The notes under the pieces were generated by a model. That model was not told the origin of the DNA. It worked only from the letters and a program-made list of their open reading frames with translations, and ran no database searches. 64,000 nucleotides of DNA from Mayfieldus sp038040285. Lineage in GTDB: Bacteria; Actinomycetota; Thermoleophilia; Solirubrobacterales; 70-9. Positions within the stretch are counted from its first letter, which is position 1. Every line of letters starts with the position of its first letter. The translations under genes and the position numbers were made by a program. Shown in pieces: positions 43,549 to 52,201 of this stretch. The stretch is taken from contig JBBPIN010000005.1 of the NCBI GenBank assembly GCA_038040285.1, positions 1 through 64,000 on the forward strand, read 5' to 3'.

Positions 43549-44690
43549 TTAGATCAGGTCGAGGGAGGAGACCGCGTCGCGCTCCTCCTTCAGTTCATCG
43601 ACGCTGGCGTCGATCCNNNNNNNNNNNNNNNNNNNNNNNNNNNNNNNNNNNNNNNNNNNNNNNNNNNNNNNNNNNNNNNNNNNNNNNNNNNNNNNNNNNN
43701 NNNNNNNNNNNNNNNNAGGGAGGAGACCGCGTCGCGCTCCTCCTTCAGTTCATCGACGCTGGCGTCGATCCGCTTGCCCGAGAAGCCGTCGATCTCGAGA
43801 CCCTCGACGATCTGCCACTCCCCGCCTGAGCAGGTGCAGGGGAACCCCGAGATCAGGCCTTCTTCGACCTCGTAGGAGCCGTCCGAGGGAACCGACATCG
43901 ACACCCAGTCGCCCGGCGGAGTGCCGAGCACCCAGTCGTGGACGTGATCGATCGCGGCGTTGGCGGCCGATGCGGCGCTCGAAGCGCCCCGCTTCTCGAT
44001 CACCTCCGCGCCGCGCTTCGCGACACGGGGAATGAACTCGTCGGCGATCCACGCCTCGTCGTCGACCTCATCCCAAGCGCTGCTGCCGTTTACCTTGGCC
44101 TGCACCAGGTCGGGGTACTGGGTGGTCGAGTGGTTGCCCCAGATCGTCATGTTGGTCACCGCCTCGACGCCGACGCCGAGCTTGTTCGCGAGCTGGCCGA
44201 TCGCCCGGTTGTGGTCGAGCCTGGTCATCGCGGTGAAGCGCTCGGCCGGCACGTCGGGAGCGTGTGACTTCGCGATCAGGCAATTGGTGTTGGCCGGATT
44301 GCCGACCACCAGTACCTTGACGTCATCGGCAGCGCCCGCGTTGATCGCCTCTCCCTGTGGCTTGAAGATTCCGCCGTTGGCCTCCAGCAGGTCGGCGCGC
44401 TCCATGCCCTTGCTGCGGGGACGGGCCCCGATCAGCAGCGCGACGTTGCAGCCGTCGAACGCGAACTTGGGGTCGTCGCTGATCTCGATTTTGCTCAGCA
44501 GCGGAAACGCGCAGTCGTCGAGCTCCATCGCCGTGCCCTCGGCAGCCCCGATCGCGTCGGGGACCTCCAGCAGGCGCAGCTCCACCGGGGTGTCGTCGCC
44601 GAGCATCTGACCCGAAGCGATCCGGAACAGGATCGCGTAGCCGATCTGGCCGGCGGCGCCGGTGACCGTGACTTTGACTGGACTGCTCAC
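43549..44690 (-). CDS. mdh: Malate dehydrogenase, interrupted by a false gap
   Basis: Interconverts malate and oxaloacetate in the TCA cycle. Start GTG 44690, overlapping the isocitrate dehydrogenase stop (GTGA). NAD motif VTVTGAAGQIGYAILFRI, GARPRSKGMERADLL, LVVGNPANTNCLIA, AMTRLDHNRAIGQLA and TIWGNHSTTQYPDL are all typical of the 330-residue MDH type 2. The N run at 43617-43716 and a repeated 55 bases break the frame; when one duplicate is removed the protein is 328 residues and ends SSLDLI with TAA at 43551-43549. The normal length supports this repair. Confidence 0.96.
43562..43771. other. Scaffold gap with 55-base duplicated flanks
   Basis: N run 43617-43716. Bases 43562-43616 and 43717-43771 are identical (AGGGAGGAGACC... 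to ...GGCGTCGATCC). This is the signature of two contigs sharing a k-mer-length end overlap (k=55) that the scaffolder did not merge. The true sequence should contain this stretch once. Confidence 0.97.
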
Positions 44691-45787
44691 GCTCTCCTCC
44701 TCTGCCCGGCCTGCATCTGCTCGATCACCGCGTCGGCGAATTCCGACGTGCCGACGGCGGTGGGATCGTCGCGGCTCGGCTTCAGATCGTAGGTGACCTT
44801 GTCGCCCTTGGCGATCACCGCGGCGATCGCCCCCTCCATGCGGTCCCCCGCCTCGCCCTCGTCGAGGTGGCGAAGCATCAAGACCCCCGACAGCATCAGC
44901 GCCGTCGGGTTGACCTTGTTCATCCCCTTGTACTTGGGAGCCGAGCCGTGGGTGGCCTCGAACATCGCCGCCTCGGTGCCGATGTTGGCCCCCGGCGCCA
45001 GTCCGAGACCGCCGATCATCCCCGCCCCGAGGTCGGAGACAATGTCGCCGTAGAGGTTTGGCAGCACGATCACGTCGTACTCCTCGGGCCGCGAGACCAG
45101 CTGGTTGCAGAGGTTGTCGATGATCCGGTCCTCGAACTCGATCTCGGGGTGGCGCTCGGCGACCTTGCGGGCGATGTCCAGAAACAGACCGTCGGAGAAC
45201 TTCATGATGTTGGCCTTGTGCGCCGCGGTGACCTTGCGGCGCCCGTTGCTCTTCGCGTACTCGAAGGCCGCCTCGACGATCCGCTCGCTGCCGAACACCG
45301 AGATCGGCTTGATCGAGATCCCCGAGTGCTCGCGAATCTGACCGGCGTCGAGCGAGGCGACGAACTTGCGCATCTTCTCGGCCCCCTCGGAGTCGACCTC
45401 GAACTCGATCCCGGCGTAGAGGTCCTCGGTGTTCTCGCGCACGAGCACCATGTCGACCTGATCGAAGTGGGAGCGCACGCCCTCGTACAGCTTGCAGGGG
45501 CGGATGCAGGCGTAGAGGTCGAGCTCCTTGCGCAGCTGCACGTTGATCGAGCGAAAGCCGGCGCCGACCGGCGTCGTCGTCGGGCCCTTGATCCCGACCT
45601 TGGTCCGCTTGATCGACTCCAGGGTGCGATCGGGAAACGGGGTGCCCTCGTCCGCGTAGACGCCTTCCCCGGCCGGCTGCTCGTCCCAGGCGAACTCCAC
45701 GCCGGTCGCCTCCAGTACCCGCCGCGTCGCCTCGACGAGCTCGGGACCCGTGCCGTCCCCGCGGATCAACGTCACTTCGTGCCCCAT
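44687..45787 (-). CDS. NAD-type isocitrate dehydrogenase
   Basis: 366 residues from ATG 45787. Decarboxylating beta-hydroxyacid dehydrogenase family: VTLIRGDGTGPELVEATRRV, VLVRENTEDLYAGIEFE (the ENTEDLYAG substrate motif of NAD-isocitrate dehydrogenases, distinct from 3-isopropylmalate dehydrogenase), KANIMKFSDGLFL, VLPNLYGDIVSDLGAGMIGGLG and ATHGSAPKYKG. It is coupled to mdh, forming a TCA-cycle pair. The NAD rather than NADP preference is inferred from sequence family. Confidence 0.9.
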   Translation of the reverse strand: MGHEVTLIRGDGTGPELVEATRRVLEATGVEFAWDEQPAGEGVYADEGTPFPDRTLESIKRTKVGIKGPTTTPVGAGFRSINVQLRKELDLYACIRPCKLYEGVRSHFDQVDMVLVRENTEDLYAGIEFEVDSEGAEKMRKFVASLDAGQIREHSGISIKPISVFGSERIVEAAFEYAKSNGRRKVTAAHKANIMKFSDGLFLDIARKVAERHPEIEFEDRIIDNLCNQLVSRPEEYDVIVLPNLYGDIVSDLGAGMIGGLGLAPGANIGTEAAMFEATHGSAPKYKGMNKVNPTALMLSGVLMLRHLDEGEAGDRMEGAIAAVIAKGDKVTYDLKPSRDDPTAVGTSEFADAVIEQMQAGQRRRA

Positions 45788-45836
45788 CGGCGGGGCATCC
45801 TATAGACGGCCCGGCCTCTCGCCTACCATTGGCGCT

Positions 45837-47662
45837 GTGGCAACCGTAGAGCGCCCCAGCCACGCGACCCACGAGGTCACCAACCAGCCCCCGCCGCTCG
45901 AGGGCTTCAATTCCTTCGAGCAGGATCACCCGATGATCGAGGCGCTTCGCAGGGAGGGCGCCGATTGGGCTGAGGGGCGGGCCCGCGAATGGGGCAAGGT
46001 CTGCGGCTCGGCGCAGGTGATCCGCTGGGGTTTCGAGGCGAACGAGAAAAAGCCTGTCCTGCGCACCCACGACCGCTCCGGCAACCGCATCGACGAGGTC
46101 GAGTTCGACAGCTCCTGGCACGAGCTGATGCGGCTCGGGATCTCGGAGGGGTTGCACGCGTCGCCCTGGCGCGAGCCCGGTCCGGGAGCCCACGTGGCGA
46201 GGGCGGGGCTCTTCATGCTGCTGATGCAGGCCGAGGGCGGCGTCGGCTGCCCGATGTCGATGACCTACTCCGGAATCCCGGCGCTGCGGGCGCAGCCCGA
46301 GCTGGCCGAGGAATGGGAGCCGCGCTTCCTCTCGCTCGACTACGACCAGCGCTTCATCCCGCCCGACCAGAAGCGCGGCGCCCTGTGCGGGATGGCGATG
46401 ACCGAGAAGCAGGGCGGTTCCGACGTGCGCGCCAACACCACCGTCGCCGAGCCACTGAACGGCGGCGGGCCCGGCGCCGAGTACGAGATCACCGGCCACA
46501 AATGGTTCTGTTCGGCGCCGATGTGCGACGCCTTCCTGGTCCTCGCCCAGGCCGACGATGGTCTCTCCTGCTTCCTGATGCCGCGCTGGACCCCGGACGG
46601 CGAGCGCAATCGCTTCCACCTCCAACGCCTCAAGGACAAGCTCGGCAACCGCTCCAACGCCTCGAGTGAGGTTGAGTTCCGCGCCGCCTGGGCGCGCCTG
46701 ATCGGCGAGGAGGGGCGCGGCATCCCGACGATCATCGAGATGGTCAACCACACCCGTCTCGACTGCGTGATCGGCTCGACGGCGGGGATGCGGGCTGGCG
46801 TCGCCCAGGCGACCTGGCACGCGGCGCACCGTTCCGCCTTCGGCAAGCTGCTTGCCGAGCAGCCGCTGATGCGCAACGTGCTCGCCGACCTCTGCGTGGA
46901 ATCCGAGGCGGCGACGATCTCCTCGCTGCGCCTCGCCCGCGCATACGACGAGGTTGCGGCCGGCGACGAGGACGCGGGGCGATTCCGGCGACTCGCCAAC
47001 GCGGTGCTCAAGTACTGGATCTGCAAGCGCGGCCCCGCCCACGCGGTCGAGGCCCTGGAGTGCCTGGGCGGAAACGGCTACGTCGAGGAGTCGGGGATGC
47101 CGCGGCTGTACCGGGAGAGCCCGCTGTCCTCGATCTGGGAGGGGTCGGGCAACGTGCAGTGCCTCGACGTTCTACGGGCGATGGTCCGCCACCCCGAGGC
47201 GCTGGAGGCATTCTTCGCCGAGGTCGGCGAGGGGTCGGCGGCAGAGCCGCGGCTGGATGCCTTCGCCAAGCAGCTCCGCGACCAGCTCTCCTCCGATCCC
47301 GAGACAATGGAGGCGCGGGCGCGCCTGCTGGTCGAGCACATGGCGCTGGCGCTCCAGGGGTCGCTGCTGGTCCGCTTCGGCGACCCCGCGGTCGCCGACG
47401 CCTTCTGCGCCTCTCGCCTTGCCGGCGATTGGGGCAGGGTCTTCGGGACGCTGCCCCCGGGCACCGACTTCGAGCGGATCGTCGAGCGCCACACNNNNNN
47501 NNNNNNNNNNNNNNNNNNNNNNNNNNNNNNNNNNNNNNNNNNNNNNNNNNNNNNNNNNNNNNNNNNNNNNNNNNNNNNNNNNNNNNNNNNNNNNTCTTCG
47601 GGACGCTGCCCCCGGGCACCGACTTCGAGCGGATCGTCGAGCGCCACACCCCGGCGCAATAG
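45837..47662 (+). CDS. AidB-like acyl-CoA dehydrogenase, interrupted by a false gap
   Basis: FAD-dependent acyl-CoA dehydrogenase. Start GTG 45837. Motifs: GGVGCPMSMTYSGIPALR, MAMTEKQGGSDVRANTT (flavin site), GHKWFCSAPMCDAFLVL, CLGGNGYVEESGMPRLYRES and SIWEGSGNVQCLDVLRAM, the last two being characteristic of the AidB subgroup. AidB in E. coli is an alkylation-response flavoprotein that binds DNA; here the function is inferred. The 100-N gap at 47495-47594 with 55-base duplicated flanks disappears on merging, giving 556 residues ending ERHTPAQ (stop TAG 47660-47662). Confidence 0.9.
47440..47649. other. Scaffold gap with 55-base duplicated flanks
   Basis: N run 47495-47594. Bases 47440-47494 and 47595-47649 are identical, again exactly 55 bases, so the two contigs overlap and the gap is artificial. 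Merging restores the reading frame of the AidB-like gene. Confidence 0.97.
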
Positions 47663-47668
47663 GTGTTG

Positions 47669-47719
47669 GCCGGCGCGTTGCGCGCCGGCACATGCGTGTC
47701 AGGCGGCGAAGCCGCCGCA
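47669..47719. repeat. Two-hairpin covarying element, copy 2
   Basis: 51 bases: stem I GCCGGCGCG-TTG-CGCGCCGGC (9 bp), linker ACATGCGTGTCA (12 bases), stem II GGCGGC-GAA-GCCGCC (6 bp), then GCA. Relative to copy 1 the paired positions change together at four pairs of stem I and one of stem II, while loops TTG and GAA are unchanged. It starts 6 bases after the AidB-like stop codon. Confidence 0.9.
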
Positions 47720-47729
47720 AGTGTGGACG

Positions 47730-47864
47730 TCAGCTGAGAACGGTCACCAGCACCGCGACCGCGATCGCGGCGCCGACCAGGCCGCCAACCAGATCGCAGA
47801 TCAGCAGCCAGCGTGCCCCGAGCCGCTGCACGTCTTGCCTGATTTCGAATACGCCCATGTGCAT
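47730..47864 (-). CDS. Possible 44-residue single-pass membrane protein
   Basis: Short frame from ATG 47864 (a second ATG lies two codons on) to TGA at 47732-47730: MHMGVFEIRQDVQRLGARW then a hydrophobic stretch LLICDLVGGLVGAAIAVAVLV to the end. An amphipathic or charged head followed by one membrane helix makes a plausible small protein, but no good ribosome site is visible and the frame is short, so it may be fortuitous. Confidence 0.4.
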   Translation of the reverse strand: MHMGVFEIRQDVQRLGARWLLICDLVGGLVGAAIAVAVLVTVLS

Positions 47865-48052
47865 TTGCTTAATTCACGCTAATAGATCGGACACCTTTTG
47901 GGTAGCACTCTCCTGGGCGACAAGCGCCAATCATCACTAACGATCGTCGCGCGCCGGGAAAAGGGTCCTCCGTACACCTGAAGGGCGACTAAACCCAGCG
48001 CTCGTCGAGGCGCCGGATCAGCGCAATCGCAGCGCCCGCCTACCATCTAGGC

Positions 48053-49216
48053 ATGGGCGGTGGCTCGATAACCCTCTTTCACGTGCGCGGAATCCGGATC
48101 GCGGTCGACTGGTCGTGGCTCATCGTGCTGTTTTTGATCATCTTCTGGCTCACCGGCGTCTACCGGGACCTGCTGGGTGAGCCCAACTCCTCCTCGGTGC
48201 CCTATGTGCTCGCCGTCGCGAGCGCCTTCGGTTTCTTCGGCTCGATCCTCCTGCATGAGCTGGGCCATGCCTTCGTCGCGATCCGCCGCGGCGTCGGCAT
48301 CTCCAGCATCCAGCTGTGGATATTCGGCGGGGTGGCGCGTATGGAGCGTGATGCGGACTCACCGGCCACGGAATTCCAGATCGCCGTCGCTGGCCCGCTC
48401 GTCACCCTGGCGATTGTCGTCGCTCTGACGGCGATCGGGCTCGTCGCCGCCGGCCCCTCCGACTTCTGGGATGCCATGCCTTTGCAGACCCGCGCTTCGG
48501 TCTCTTCCGGAGCACTTGCGGCGATCGCCTGGCTGGCCTCGGTAAACGCCCTGATCCTGGTCTTCAACCTGCTGCCCGCCTTCCCGATGGACGGCGGACG
48601 AATCGCGCGCGCGTTCGTCTGGTGGCGGACCGGCAACCGCAACGCGGCCACCCGCTTCGCCGCCACCCTCGGCCAGGGGTTCGCCTACCTGTTCATCGCG
48701 GTCGGCATCCTGCTGTTCATCAGCGGGGCTACGTTCGATGGCATCTGGCTGGCGCTGATCGGCGTGATGATCAACGGCTCGGCGCGCGCCGCCGCCTTTC
48801 AAACCGCGATCAGCAGCCGAATCGAGGGGATGCGGGTCGCCGACGTAATGGACACCGAGCCGGTCGCGATCCCCGACGAGCTGAGTGTCGAGAAGGCCCT
48901 CGACGAGTACTTCCTGCGCTACCGCTGGCCATGGTTCCCGGTCGTCGACGCCGCGCAGCGGTTCAAAGGGCTGTTGATTCGCGAAAGCGCCGACGAAGTG
49001 CCAGAGGTGAGCCGGGCGACGGCCCGTGTCGGCGAGCTGATCGAGCCCGACCCGGGGTCGCTGCACGTCAGTGAGGACACGCCGCTCGACGCGCTGCTCG
49101 GCAATGAGGCGCTGCGCCGACTTGGGGCACTGATGGCGGTCGACGCCGACGGTCGCCTGCGCGGCGTGATCACCGCCGAGGCGGTCGGCCGGGCGCTGCG
49201 CGGCGACGAGACCTGA
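48053..49216 (+). CDS. Site-2 protease (M50) with C-terminal CBS pair
   Basis: 387 residues from ATG 48053. Zinc metalloprotease motif LLHELGHAFVAIRRG (HExxH) in a membrane helix near residue 70 and the second ligand motif NLLPAFPMDGGRIAR near residue 172, typical of S2P/FtsH-independent M50B proteases that cut regulators within the membrane. About six hydrophobic segments are present. From residue 260 two CBS-type domains (MRVADVMDTEPVAIPDELSV, VSEDTPLDALLGNEALRRLG) suggest sensing of a nucleotide. Substrate unknown. Confidence 0.93.
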   Translation: MGGGSITLFHVRGIRIAVDWSWLIVLFLIIFWLTGVYRDLLGEPNSSSVPYVLAVASAFGFFGSILLHELGHAFVAIRRGVGISSIQLWIFGGVARMERDADSPATEFQIAVAGPLVTLAIVVALTAIGLVAAGPSDFWDAMPLQTRASVSSGALAAIAWLASVNALILVFNLLPAFPMDGGRIARAFVWWRTGNRNAATRFAATLGQGFAYLFIAVGILLFISGATFDGIWLALIGVMINGSARAAAFQTAISSRIEGMRVADVMDTEPVAIPDELSVEKALDEYFLRYRWPWFPVVDAAQRFKGLLIRESADEVPEVSRATARVGELIEPDPGSLHVSEDTPLDALLGNEALRRLGALMAVDADGRLRGVITAEAVGRALRGDET

Positions 49217-49241
49217 ACGGTCCCCGTCTCAGCACCGGGCA

Positions 49242-49258
49242 GCGCCGGCTTTCGGCGC
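49242..49258 (+). terminator. Hairpin between the site-2 protease and sdhA
   Basis: Stem GCGCCG/CGGCGC (6 bp) with loop GCTTT; the flanking GGGC and GCCC can extend it. It lies 25 bases after the protease stop and before the sdh operon; no T tract follows. Confidence 0.4.
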
Positions 49259-49297
49259 CGCCGGGCCCCTGTTACGCGCGTATAGGATGCGATCAAG

Positions 49298-50986
49298 GTG
49301 CCTGACCACGACGTATTGGTGATCGGAGCCGGCCTGGCGGGGCAGCGCGCCGCATTGGCGGCCGCCGAGGAGGGGGTCTCGGTAGGAATCGTCAGCAAGG
49401 TCCACCCGATCCGCTCGCACTCAAACGCCGCCCAGGGAGGCATCAACGCGGCGCTCAATCCCGACGACTCCTGGGAGTCGCACGCGTTCGACACAGTCAA
49501 GGGCTCCGACTACCTCGGCGACCAGGACGCGATCGAGATCATGTGCCGGGAGGCGCCGGAGGAGATCCTCCACCTCGAGCACCTCGGGGTCACATTCCAC
49601 CGCAACGAGGAGGGAAAGCTAGGGACCCGCGCCTTCGGCGGCGCCTCGCAGGCGCGCACCTACTACGTGGCCGACATCACCGGCCAAGCGATCATGCACG
49701 TCCTCTACGAGCAGCTGATGAAGTACTCCGACGCGATCGCCCGCTACGAGGAGTGGTTCTCCACCGCGCTGGCGCTGGACGACGATGGCAATTGCTGTGG
49801 CGTGGTGACCCGCAACGTCGCCGACGGAACGATGGAGCTGTTCCGCGCCAAGGCGGTGATCCTGGCCACGGGCGGCAACGGGCAGGCCTACAAGCCGACC
49901 ACCAACGCGCTGATCTGCACCGGCGACGGCATGGCGATGGCCTACCGGGTGGGAGCGAAGCTGATGGACATGGAGATGGTCCAGTACCACCCGACCACCC
50001 TGGCCGGCAAGGGCTTCCTGATCACCGAGGGCGCTCGCGGCGAGGGCGCCCACCTGCTGAACGCCAACGGCGAGCGCTTCATGGAGAAGTACGCGCCCAA
50101 CAAGATGGAGCTGGCCTCGCGCGATGTGGTCTCGCGCGCCGAGCAGACCGAGATCAACGAGGGACGCGGCTTTCCCGACGGCACCGTGGCGCTCGACATC
50201 ACGGTCGTGCCGCGCAAGCGAATCCACGAGGCGCTGCGGGAGATCGTGCTTGTCGGCCGCGACTTCGCCGGCGTCGACATCACCCGCGAGCCGATTCACA
50301 TAAAGCCGGGCAACCACTACGCGATGGGCGGCGTGCGGACCGACACCAAGGGCGCGACCGAGATTCCGGGCCTCTACGCCGCCGGCGAGGTCGCCTGTGT
50401 TTCAGTGCACGGCGGCAACCGGCTGGGCGCCAACTCGCTGCTCGACACGCTGATCTTCGGCAAGCACTCCGGCAAGGACGCCGCAGAGCGCGCCAAGCAC
50501 AGGGAGCTGTCGATGGCCTCGGAGGCGACCCTCCGCGACGAGGAGGCGGGGATCGAGGAGATCGCCGGCCGCGAGAAGGGCTCTGGCCCCCGGATCTCTG
50601 AGATCCGCACCGATTTGGGAAAGATCATGGACGAGCACGTGAGCGTGTTCCGCGACGAGGCCGGGATCAAGGTCGCCCTGGAGACCGTCAAGGAGCTCAA
50701 GGAGCGCGCCAAGACCGCCTACATCGACGACCGCGGCGCGATCTTCAACCAGGACGTCCTGGGAGCGCTCGAGCTGGGTTACATGCTGGACTGCGCGGAA
50801 TGCATCTGCGTGGGGGCGCTGCATCGCACCGAGAGCCGCGGTGCCCAGTACCGGACCGACTTCCCGGAGCGAAATGATGGAGAGTGGTTGAAGCACATCA
50901 ACCTCTCGATGAACGGGGACGGGCCGCAGATCAGCTATTCAGACGTGACGATCACGCAGTGGCAACCGGAGGCAAGGACGTACTGA
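49298..50986 (+). CDS. sdhA: Succinate dehydrogenase/fumarate reductase flavoprotein subunit
   Basis: 562 residues from GTG 49298; TATAGGAT at 49281-49288 may be a -10 element. Oxidises succinate to fumarate. FAD dinucleotide fold VLVIGAGLAGQRAALAA; the covalent-FAD histidine lies in HPIRSHSNAAQGGINAA (His41); substrate residues in QYHPTTLAGKGFLITEGARGEG split around the segment; LASRDVVSRA; HYAMGGVRT; and GGNRLGANSLLD. It is the first gene of sdhABE. Confidence 0.95.
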   Translation: MPDHDVLVIGAGLAGQRAALAAAEEGVSVGIVSKVHPIRSHSNAAQGGINAALNPDDSWESHAFDTVKGSDYLGDQDAIEIMCREAPEEILHLEHLGVTFHRNEEGKLGTRAFGGASQARTYYVADITGQAIMHVLYEQLMKYSDAIARYEEWFSTALALDDDGNCCGVVTRNVADGTMELFRAKAVILATGGNGQAYKPTTNALICTGDGMAMAYRVGAKLMDMEMVQYHPTTLAGKGFLITEGARGEGAHLLNANGERFMEKYAPNKMELASRDVVSRAEQTEINEGRGFPDGTVALDITVVPRKRIHEALREIVLVGRDFAGVDITREPIHIKPGNHYAMGGVRTDTKGATEIPGLYAAGEVACVSVHGGNRLGANSLLDTLIFGKHSGKDAAERAKHRELSMASEATLRDEEAGIEEIAGREKGSGPRISEIRTDLGKIMDEHVSVFRDEAGIKVALETVKELKERAKTAYIDDRGAIFNQDVLGALELGYMLDCAECICVGALHRTESRGAQYRTDFPERNDGEWLKHINLSMNGDGPQISYSDVTITQWQPEARTY

Positions 50987-50989
50987 GAT

Positions 50990-51024
50990 AGTCGCTAGTT
51001 GCTAGTCGCTAGAGAGCAGAGACC
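50990..51024. repeat. Heptamer repeat in the sdhA-sdhB spacer
   Basis: AGTCGCT, AGTTGCT, AGTCGCT, then degenerate AGAGAGC, AGAGACC: three perfect and two decayed 7-base units between the sdhA stop and the sdhB start. The ribosome-binding region of sdhB lies inside the array. Confidence 0.85.
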
Positions 51025-51025
51025 A

Positions 51026-52201
51026 ATGGCCGAGTACACACTGAAGATCAGGCGCTACCAACCGGAAGCTGGTGGCGGTCCCTATTGGGAGGAGTTCAAG
51101 GTCGAGCTGGAGGAGTCGCTGTCGGTGCTCGACGGCATCCTCCAGGTCAAGGACCGCGACGACGGCAGCCTCGCCGTGCGCTGCTCCTGCCGGGCGGCGA
51201 TCTGCGGCTCCTGCGGGGTGAAGATCAACGGCGAGTCGACGCTGGCCTGCAAGACCCAGCTGCGCCACGCGCACGAGGCCGCCAACCGGCGCAATGGGAG
51301 TGCCAACGACAGCGGCACGCCCGGAAGCGGAGCTGAGGACGTGCCGCAACCCATTGTTGTCGAGCCGATGGGAAACATGCCGGTGATCAAGGACCTGGTC
51401 ACCGACATGGAGTCGACCCACTGGGCGAAGATCCGCCGCGTCACCCCGTGGCTGCTGCCGGCCGGCGATCCCCCCGAGCGCGAGTACGTGGTTCCACCGG
51501 AGTCGATGATCGACGTCACCCAGTCGATGGCCTGCATCCAATGCGGCGCCTGCGTCTCAGCCTGCCTCTCGATGGAGGTCGATCCGGGATTCATCGGGCC
51601 CGCCGCGCTTGCCAAGGCCTACCGCTTCGTCGGCGACCCGCGCGACGCGGAGACCCGCGAGCGCCTCCACGACCTGGCCCAGGACCCGCACGGGATCTAT
51701 GACTGCACCCACTGCTTCAGCTGCATCGACGCCTGTCCGAAGGGCGTCGCGCCGATGGACCAGATCATGCGGTTGCGCCGCCTCGCCGGCCACGAGGAGG
51801 GGATCGACGACGTCAACAACGGCCATCGCCACGAAGAGGCCTTCACGAAGATGATCCGCAAGAAGGGCACCAACGACGAGGCCCTTCTGCTGCAGGAGTC
51901 CTACGCCCCGGGGATCAAGGGCAAGCTGAAGCCGCCCCGCGGGGCCGTCAAGGCGCTGATCGAGTCGCTGCCGACCGCGATCCGCGGAATCCGGACCGGC
52001 AAGATGCGCTCGCTGCCGAAGCTGATTCCCGGGGTCCACGCCAAGCTTCCTGCCGGCGCCCAGGACGAGGTCGAGCAGATCTACGAGCACGCCGAGCAGC
52101 ACCGCGAGGAGCTCAACCTCTACATCAAGGGCGAGGAGCCCGATGAGGAGGCCCCCGAAGCCGCCGTCGAGCCCGAGCCCGACGAGGAGGGAGAGCAGTG
52201 A
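51026..52201 (+). CDS. sdhB: Succinate dehydrogenase iron-sulfur subunit
   Basis: 391 residues from ATG 51026. [2Fe-2S] motif RCSCRAAICGSCGVKINGES with LACKTQL; [4Fe-4S]/[3Fe-4S] cysteines CIQCGACVSAC near residue 173 and CTHCFSCIDACPKG near residue 233. It is unusually long: about 130 residues follow the last cluster (canonical SdhB is about 230-250), ending with an acidic tail EEPDEEAPEAAVEPEPDEEG. The stop overlaps the next GTG start (GTGA). Confidence 0.93.
   Translation: MAEYTLKIRRYQPEAGGGPYWEEFKVELEESLSVLDGILQVKDRDDGSLAVRCSCRAAICGSCGVKINGESTLACKTQLRHAHEAANRRNGSANDSGTPGSGAEDVPQPIVVEPMGNMPVIKDLVTDMESTHWAKIRRVTPWLLPAGDPPEREYVVPPESMIDVTQSMACIQCGACVSACLSMEVDPGFIGPAALAKAYRFVGDPRDAETRERLHDLAQDPHGIYDCTHCFSCIDACPKGVAPMDQIMRLRRLAGHEEGIDDVNNGHRHEEAFTKMIRKKGTNDEALLLQESYAPGIKGKLKPPRGAVKALIESLPTAIRGIRTGKMRSLPKLIPGVHAKLPAGAQDEVEQIYEHAEQHREELNLYIKGEEPDEEAPEAAVEPEPDEEGEQ

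Noticed and set aside
44687..45787. 3-isopropylmalate dehydrogenase (leuB)
   Set aside because: The segment RENTEDLYAGIE is the isocitrate-type motif and mdh is the coupled neighbour, so a TCA-cycle role fits better.
43590..47042. 1150-residue minus-strand frame across mdh and the isocitrate dehydrogenase
   Set aside because: It is a composite of antisense sequence, parts of two real genes in other frames and the N run; mdh and the isocitrate dehydrogenase are separate and use defined starts.
25017..51024. CRISPR array
   Set aside because: The tandem units are only 7 bases, without spacers, and no cas genes are present.
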